Assembly: GCF_014385065.1 (NCBI RefSeq) | Contig: NZ_JACRTA010000003.1 | Span: forward strand, 1-64,000 | Origin: Lentihominibacter hominis | Lineage (GTDB): Bacteria; Bacillota; Clostridia; Peptostreptococcales; Anaerovoracaceae | Length of the DNA stretch: 64,000 bases | Direction of reading: 5' to 3' | Shown: positions 60,496 through 64,000 of the stretch, in pieces | Layout: each line of letters starts with the position of its first letter | Position numbering within the stretch: position 1 is the stretch's first letter | Translations under genes and position numbers: made by a program | The notes under the pieces: generated by a model | Database searches by the model: none | Seen by the model: the letters and a program-made list of their open reading frames with translations, nothing else | What the model was told of the DNA's origin: nothing

Positions 60496-61785
60496 ATGGT
60501 TACTTCAATGATTCAATTAAAGGTTCCCAAAAGTAGAAAAGCTATATCACTTGTAATGATTATTTTGATGGAATTATGTATATGTTCTGTTTATTCATTG
60601 GCAGTCTTTGTCGGACCGTTAAATGAGGCTTACGGTTGGTCTGAAAATAAAATAGTCTTGGCATATACATTAACTATGTTTTGTGAGTTTCCTGCATTTT
60701 TAATAGGCGGATGGTTTATGAATAAATTCGGTGTGAAAAAAGTCCAGGTAACATCAGGTATACTTTATGGTGCGGCAATAATTATAAGCGGACTGACATC
60801 AAATGTTATGATATTTGCGATTATGCAGGGAATTATGGCAGGATTGGCAATGTATGGTGTGTATATATGTAATGTAGCGCTTATAAATTCCTTGTTTCCT
60901 CGTAATAAAGGGCTTGTTATGGGTATTATGTTTGGTGCACAGGGAATAGGGAGCATTGTAATATCTCCTGTATTGGCATATTATATACAGTCCTTTCCGG
61001 TTAGCAGCGTTCTTGTGGGAGAAGGTGCAGTATTTACCATAGTTTTGCTTATTGCCACTATGTTGGTATACGATCCTACACAAGGAGATAAAAAATTGCA
61101 GGCAGAGATCCAAAAAGCGGCAGATGAACAGGAAATAGCAGAGACCATTGCAGGCAGAGACGAGAAGGCATTGCCGTCTATGGGCTGGAAAAAGGCATTG
61201 ACTCACCCGGCGTTTTACATGATTTTCTTTTCAATTATTACCATTCAGATGATAGGTAATGTGTTGGTAACTGATATTGCTGTTCTGGCAGAAAATATAT
61301 ATGGTATCAATGAAATGGGTTCTGCGTGGGTAGTTTCTGCATTCGGAGTAGGTGCCGGATTGGGAGGAATTATCATAGGTATCGTTTCAGATAAGATAGG
61401 GCCATATAGGACAACTTTTTTTCTCGGAATAATAAATGGCATATTATTGATAGGGTTTGTAGTTCTCGGAGTAAATAGTTTTACGGCATATGCTGTTATA
61501 TGCATAATACAGGGATTTACATATAACGGCATGACAACACTTAATCCGATTATGATAACCGACAGCTATAGCATAAAAGATATGGGAACCATATTGGGGC
61601 TGATAGGAATATCATATGCTGTAGTTGGCGCTATAGGCCCTCAGTTGGGATTATCCGTTCAATTTATCCCTATGATTGTAATATGTGCTTGTCTGAGTTT
61701 GGCAGGTGGAGTTTTGGTAAAAGGAGCTGCTCAAAAATTAAACAAATATTATAAAATGACGGGGAGTAGTTGTGTTGTGAAATAA
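60496..61785 (+). CDS. MFS transporter, oxalate/formate antiporter (OFA)-like
   Basis: A 429-residue carrier with 12 predicted helices. The N-terminal half begins AISLVMIILMELCICSVYSLAVFVGPLNEAYGWS and has FPAFLIGGWFMNKFGVKKVQVTSG, the typical MFS loop 2-3 region; a central cytoplasmic loop (about residues 200-235) separates two six-helix halves, with IGIVSDKIGPYRTTFFLG in the second. The resemblance is to OFA-family importers of organic anions. As the last gene of the peptidase/amidohydrolase cluster it probably imports their substrate. AAGGAGG lies 7 nt before ATG 60496. Confidence 0.87.
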   Translation: MVTSMIQLKVPKSRKAISLVMIILMELCICSVYSLAVFVGPLNEAYGWSENKIVLAYTLTMFCEFPAFLIGGWFMNKFGVKKVQVTSGILYGAAIIISGLTSNVMIFAIMQGIMAGLAMYGVYICNVALINSLFPRNKGLVMGIMFGAQGIGSIVISPVLAYYIQSFPVSSVLVGEGAVFTIVLLIATMLVYDPTQGDKKLQAEIQKAADEQEIAETIAGRDEKALPSMGWKKALTHPAFYMIFFSIITIQMIGNVLVTDIAVLAENIYGINEMGSAWVVSAFGVGAGLGGIIIGIVSDKIGPYRTTFFLGIINGILLIGFVVLGVNSFTAYAVICIIQGFTYNGMTTLNPIMITDSYSIKDMGTILGLIGISYAVVGAIGPQLGLSVQFIPMIVICACLSLAGGVLVKGAAQKLNKYYKMTGSSCVVK

Positions 61786-61803
61786 GTTTTACTATATTAT
61801 TAA

Positions 61804-61842
61804 AGCCCAGTTCAAAATTAATTGAACTGGGCTGATATTTTT
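61804..61842. terminator. Bidirectional terminator between MFS gene and gdhA
   Basis: AGCCCAGTTCAA (61804-61815) pairs exactly with 61822-61833 across a 6-nt loop, followed by a T-rich tail. It lies between the convergent genes. Confidence 0.88.
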
Positions 61843-61857
61843 TGAATGGCTATTGAT

Positions 61858-63225
61858 TTATACTAATCCCTGAGCCATCATAGCTTCAGCAACTCTTTCG
61901 AAACCGGCGATGTTAGCACCCTGTACCAGAGCGTTTTTATTGCCAAAATAAGTTTCTCCGGCTTTTGCACAAGCGCTGTAGATATTCTTTATAATCTGGT
62001 GCAGCTGTGCATAAACGTCTTCATGCTGGAATACAGTGTGTCCTGCGTTCTGACCCATTTCGATGCATGAGCAGGCAACGCCGCCAGCATTAGCAGCTTT
62101 AGAAGGTCCTACAGCAATCATTTTATCCATCAGATAAACGAGAGCATCGTTAGTTGTAGGCATGTTAGCACCTTCGCAATAGAATTTGCAGCCTGATTCA
62201 ACAATGTTTTTAGCATCTTCCATATGTACGTCGTTCTGCATTGCACATGGGATGAACAAATCAACATTAGCTCCGAAGTCCTGATGAACGCCCCAAGGCT
62301 TTTTGCCTGCAGTAAACTTAGCATTAGGGAATTTTTCAGCATAAGGTGAGCAGATGTTTTTACCTGATGCTCTGAGTTCAAGAAGGAAATCAACCTTTTC
62401 ATCAGTGTTGATGCCGTCAGGGTCATAAATGTATCCGTCCGGACCTGAGAATGCAATCAGGTTAGCGCCTAACTGCTGCAGTTTCCATGCAGCACCCCAT
62501 GCCACATTACCAAATCCTGAGATAACAACATCTTTTCCTTTAATGTCTTCGCCATTGGCTTTTAGCATTTCTTCAGCATACCATACGATACCGAATCCTG
62601 TAGCTTCTGCTCTTCCGAGGAGTCCGCCGTAAGGAATTCCTTTGCCGGTGAGAACGCCTTCATATCTGTCAACGATTCTCTTATACTGTCCGAAAAGGTA
62701 ACCTATTTCTCTGGCGCCGACACCGAGGTCTCCTGCAGGGACATCAGTGTTAGGTCCGATGTGTCTGTATAATTCAGTCATGAATGCTTGACAGAATCTC
62801 ATTACTTCAGCGTCTGACTTTCCGTTAGGATCAAAGTCGGAACCGCCCTTGCCGCCGCCGATAGGAAGCCCTGTTAAGCTGTTTTTGAAAATCTGCTCAA
62901 ATCCGAGGAATTTGATGATTCCGGGATATACGTTTGGCGCGAATCTGAGACCGCCTTTGTAAGGTCCGATTGCACTGTTGAACTGGTATCTGTATCCTTT
63001 ATTAACCTGTACTTTACCAGCATCGTCAACCCAAACAACTCTGAAAGTTACTCCTCTTTCAGGTTCAGTTAATCTTTCGAGAAGAGCAGCTTCTTCATAT
63101 TCGGGATGCTTTTCGCAAACCGGTGCCAATGAAGTCAAAACCTCTTCTACTGTCTGGTGGAATTCTATCTCGCCAGGGTTCTTCTGCTTACAAAGTTCAA
63201 TAACTCTTTCAACATAATTTGACAT
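61858..63225 (-). CDS. gdhA: Glutamate dehydrogenase
   Basis: A 455-residue hexameric-type glutamate dehydrogenase, interconverting glutamate with 2-oxoglutarate and ammonia. YKGGLRF holds a substrate-site Lys, LPIGGGKGGSDFDP the catalytic region, and GFGNVAWGAAWKLQQLGA the Rossmann motif; the length fits the NADP-dependent E. coli-like class, but coenzyme choice cannot be fixed from sequence. The frame is open from 63258, yet AAGAGGAG with 8-nt spacing marks ATG 63225 and MSNYVERVIEL. It has its own promoter and a terminator shared with the MFS gene. Confidence 0.95.
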   Translation of the reverse strand: MSNYVERVIELCKQKNPGEIEFHQTVEEVLTSLAPVCEKHPEYEEAALLERLTEPERGVTFRVVWVDDAGKVQVNKGYRYQFNSAIGPYKGGLRFAPNVYPGIIKFLGFEQIFKNSLTGLPIGGGKGGSDFDPNGKSDAEVMRFCQAFMTELYRHIGPNTDVPAGDLGVGAREIGYLFGQYKRIVDRYEGVLTGKGIPYGGLLGRAEATGFGIVWYAEEMLKANGEDIKGKDVVISGFGNVAWGAAWKLQQLGANLIAFSGPDGYIYDPDGINTDEKVDFLLELRASGKNICSPYAEKFPNAKFTAGKKPWGVHQDFGANVDLFIPCAMQNDVHMEDAKNIVESGCKFYCEGANMPTTNDALVYLMDKMIAVGPSKAANAGGVACSCIEMGQNAGHTVFQHEDVYAQLHQIIKNIYSACAKAGETYFGNKNALVQGANIAGFERVAEAMMAQGLV

Positions 63226-63282
63226 TTTTTTTCTCCTCTTTAATAATAAAATTCGCAAAGTTGGTAATGCCTTATTAACTTA

Positions 63283-63311
63283 AATATATCACTTTGTTAA
63301 AATGCAGTCAA
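63283..63311 (-). promoter_or_regulatory. Sigma-A promoter of gdhA
   Basis: On the minus strand TTGACT (63311-63306) and TATATT (63288-63283) are separated by 17 nt, about 58 nt before the gdhA start. Confidence 0.65.
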
Positions 63312-63401
63312 CGGGTTTTCAAAGGTTTAATCAAAACCGCAACTTTATAATAAACGCGTTGCAATAAATGTAAGTAAAGGTAAAATCTCATCAACCATTG
63401 T

Positions 63402-63430
63402 TTGTTGATTCATGGCAGACATGATATAAT
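63402..63430 (+). promoter_or_regulatory. Promoter of the gene at the right edge
   Basis: TTGTTG (63402-63407) and TATAAT (63425-63430) are 17 nt apart with a TGA extended -10 element. Confidence 0.6.
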
Positions 63431-63474
63431 AATCGGAAGAAAAAAAGCCAAACTGTGTAAATGGAGGAACAGGT

Positions 63475-64000
63475 TTGATTCGTAATATAGTGAGAGAAAC
63501 ACAACAGGTGCTTACAGACAGAAGATCCCTCGGTTTTTTCGGTACAAACAGAAAAAACATGATCCGTCTTTTAAATGATCTGCAGTGGAAAAAGGTTTTT
63601 ACAAAACTTGCCGAGAACAGAGAGTTTTCGGCGGAAAAAATATTGGAGGAAATGAAGCCTTTCATGGAAAAATGGTCAGAAGAACCAGAATGTGGCTGGC
63701 TTCAGTTTATATGTGAAGAAACTAAAGCTGCCATGTATCCGGAAAATTATATTGCACGGGCAGAAACCGGGCAGAACAGAGCCAAATATTTTTTCCTTGA
63801 AAATTACAGGGCTTTGTTGAGATATGAGAGGCAGAGCAAAGGTTTTTCGCCTACAGATCATATAGACTTTTTTGGGAAAGATCAGGTTAAGGAATGCATC
63901 ACTTTTAAAGAATATGAAAGACTGTTAGATTTCTGGAAACGTGATTATATTTTTGAATTTATGAGGATTAGCCGGGAAATAACGCCGTTTAATACGATAG
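63475..64000 (+). CDS. Partial gene running off the window, possibly HD-domain hydrolase
   Basis: An open frame of 175 codons from TTG 63475 to the window edge, with no stop. GGAGGA (63463-63468) is 6 nt before the TTG and a good promoter precedes it, so it is very probably real although absent from simple ATG-based lists. The visible product starts MIRNIVRETQQVL, is soluble and mixed-charge, and ends EFMRISREITPFNTI, which reminds me of the segment just before the HD motif in clostridial HD-domain phosphohydrolases. That match is from memory and weak; the diagnostic HD residues would lie beyond the edge. Confidence 0.65.
   Translation, partial: MIRNIVRETQQVLTDRRSLGFFGTNRKNMIRLLNDLQWKKVFTKLAENREFSAEKILEEMKPFMEKWSEEPECGWLQFICEETKAAMYPENYIARAETGQNRAKYFFLENYRALLRYERQSKGFSPTDHIDFFGKDQVKECITFKEYERLLDFWKRDYIFEFMRISREITPFNTI

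Noticed and set aside
1..64000. CRISPR array, insertion sequence, prophage or tRNA gene
   Set aside because: No regularly spaced repeats, transposase, integrase, phage structural genes or cloverleaf sequences were seen while reading both strands.

Overview
The window looks like a chromosomal segment of an anaerobic, endospore-forming Firmicute of the class Clostridia. The evidence is the AT-rich sequence with strong AGGAGG-type ribosome binding sites, sporulation genes scattered through it (spmAB, spoIID, spoVAC-AD-AE, a RicT/YaaT homologue), class III fructose bisphosphatase, rubrerythrin, FeoAB, and the butyrate-type set hbd, bcd-etfB-etfA, crotonase and CoA-transferase. An assignment near the amino-acid-fermenting Family XIII/Anaerovoracaceae group is only a guess. 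I saw no insertion sequence, prophage, CRISPR array or tRNA; the window opens on the 5S rRNA at the end of an rRNA operon.

Layout. 1-4.6 kb: 5S rRNA, an alpha/beta hydrolase, hbd on the minus strand, and a two-component system. 4.7-8.3 kb: operon of a small Lys/Arg-rich membrane protein, tmk, holB, ricT and a tRNA-modifying methyltransferase. 8.3-9.4 kb: spmAB (minus). 9.5-11.6 kb: a small membrane protein, an AbrB-like regulator with a zinc ribbon, and murA. 11.9-15.0 kb: rubrerythrin and the feoA-feoB-FeoB-associated protein locus. 15.1-16.2 kb: spoIID (minus). 16.3-22.7 kb: thioesterase, flavin reductase, two-subunit fumarase, metY, metA, pepD. 22.7-25.4 kb: a large minus-strand fusion of a degenerate alanine racemase fold with an unrecognised domain. 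25.6-30.9 kb: fbp, then bcd-etfB-etfA. 30.9-36.6 kb: maf (minus), spoVAC-AD-AE (plus) and a class A penicillin-binding protein (minus). 36.7-46.1 kb: comEC, holA, and a three-gene redox complex (NuoE-like, NuoF-like and a 1169-residue GltD/NuoG fusion). 46.2-49.9 kb: minus-strand operon of GntP-type permease, crotonase and CoA-transferase. 50.1-54.5 kb: ABC transporter with an FtsX-type permease and an acyl-ACP thioesterase. 54.5-61.8 kb: TetR regulator divergent from a catabolic cluster of two M28-like peptidases, an amidohydrolase and an MFS carrier. 61.9-63.2 kb: gdhA (minus). 63.5 kb to the edge: the start of another gene.

How the genes fit. Hbd, crotonase, Bcd/EtfAB and CoA-transferase supply most steps of the crotonyl-CoA/butyryl-CoA route, with redox balance helped by the NuoEF/GltD-type complex and glutamate dehydrogenase; a Rex-like box lies just downstream of the predicted bcd promoter. 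MetA carries Glu111, the residue tied to acetyl-CoA use, and sits beside O-acetylhomoserine sulfhydrylase MetY. The feo promoter carries repeated AGTTA/TAACT-type elements that look like an iron-responsive operator.

The least explained items are the racemase-like fusion (22.7-25.4 kb), the giant GltD/NuoG fusion (42.6-46.1 kb), the TetR/M28/amidohydrolase/MFS cluster, and a 14-bp perfect inverted repeat between abrB and murA. No gap without a gene exceeds 300 bases.
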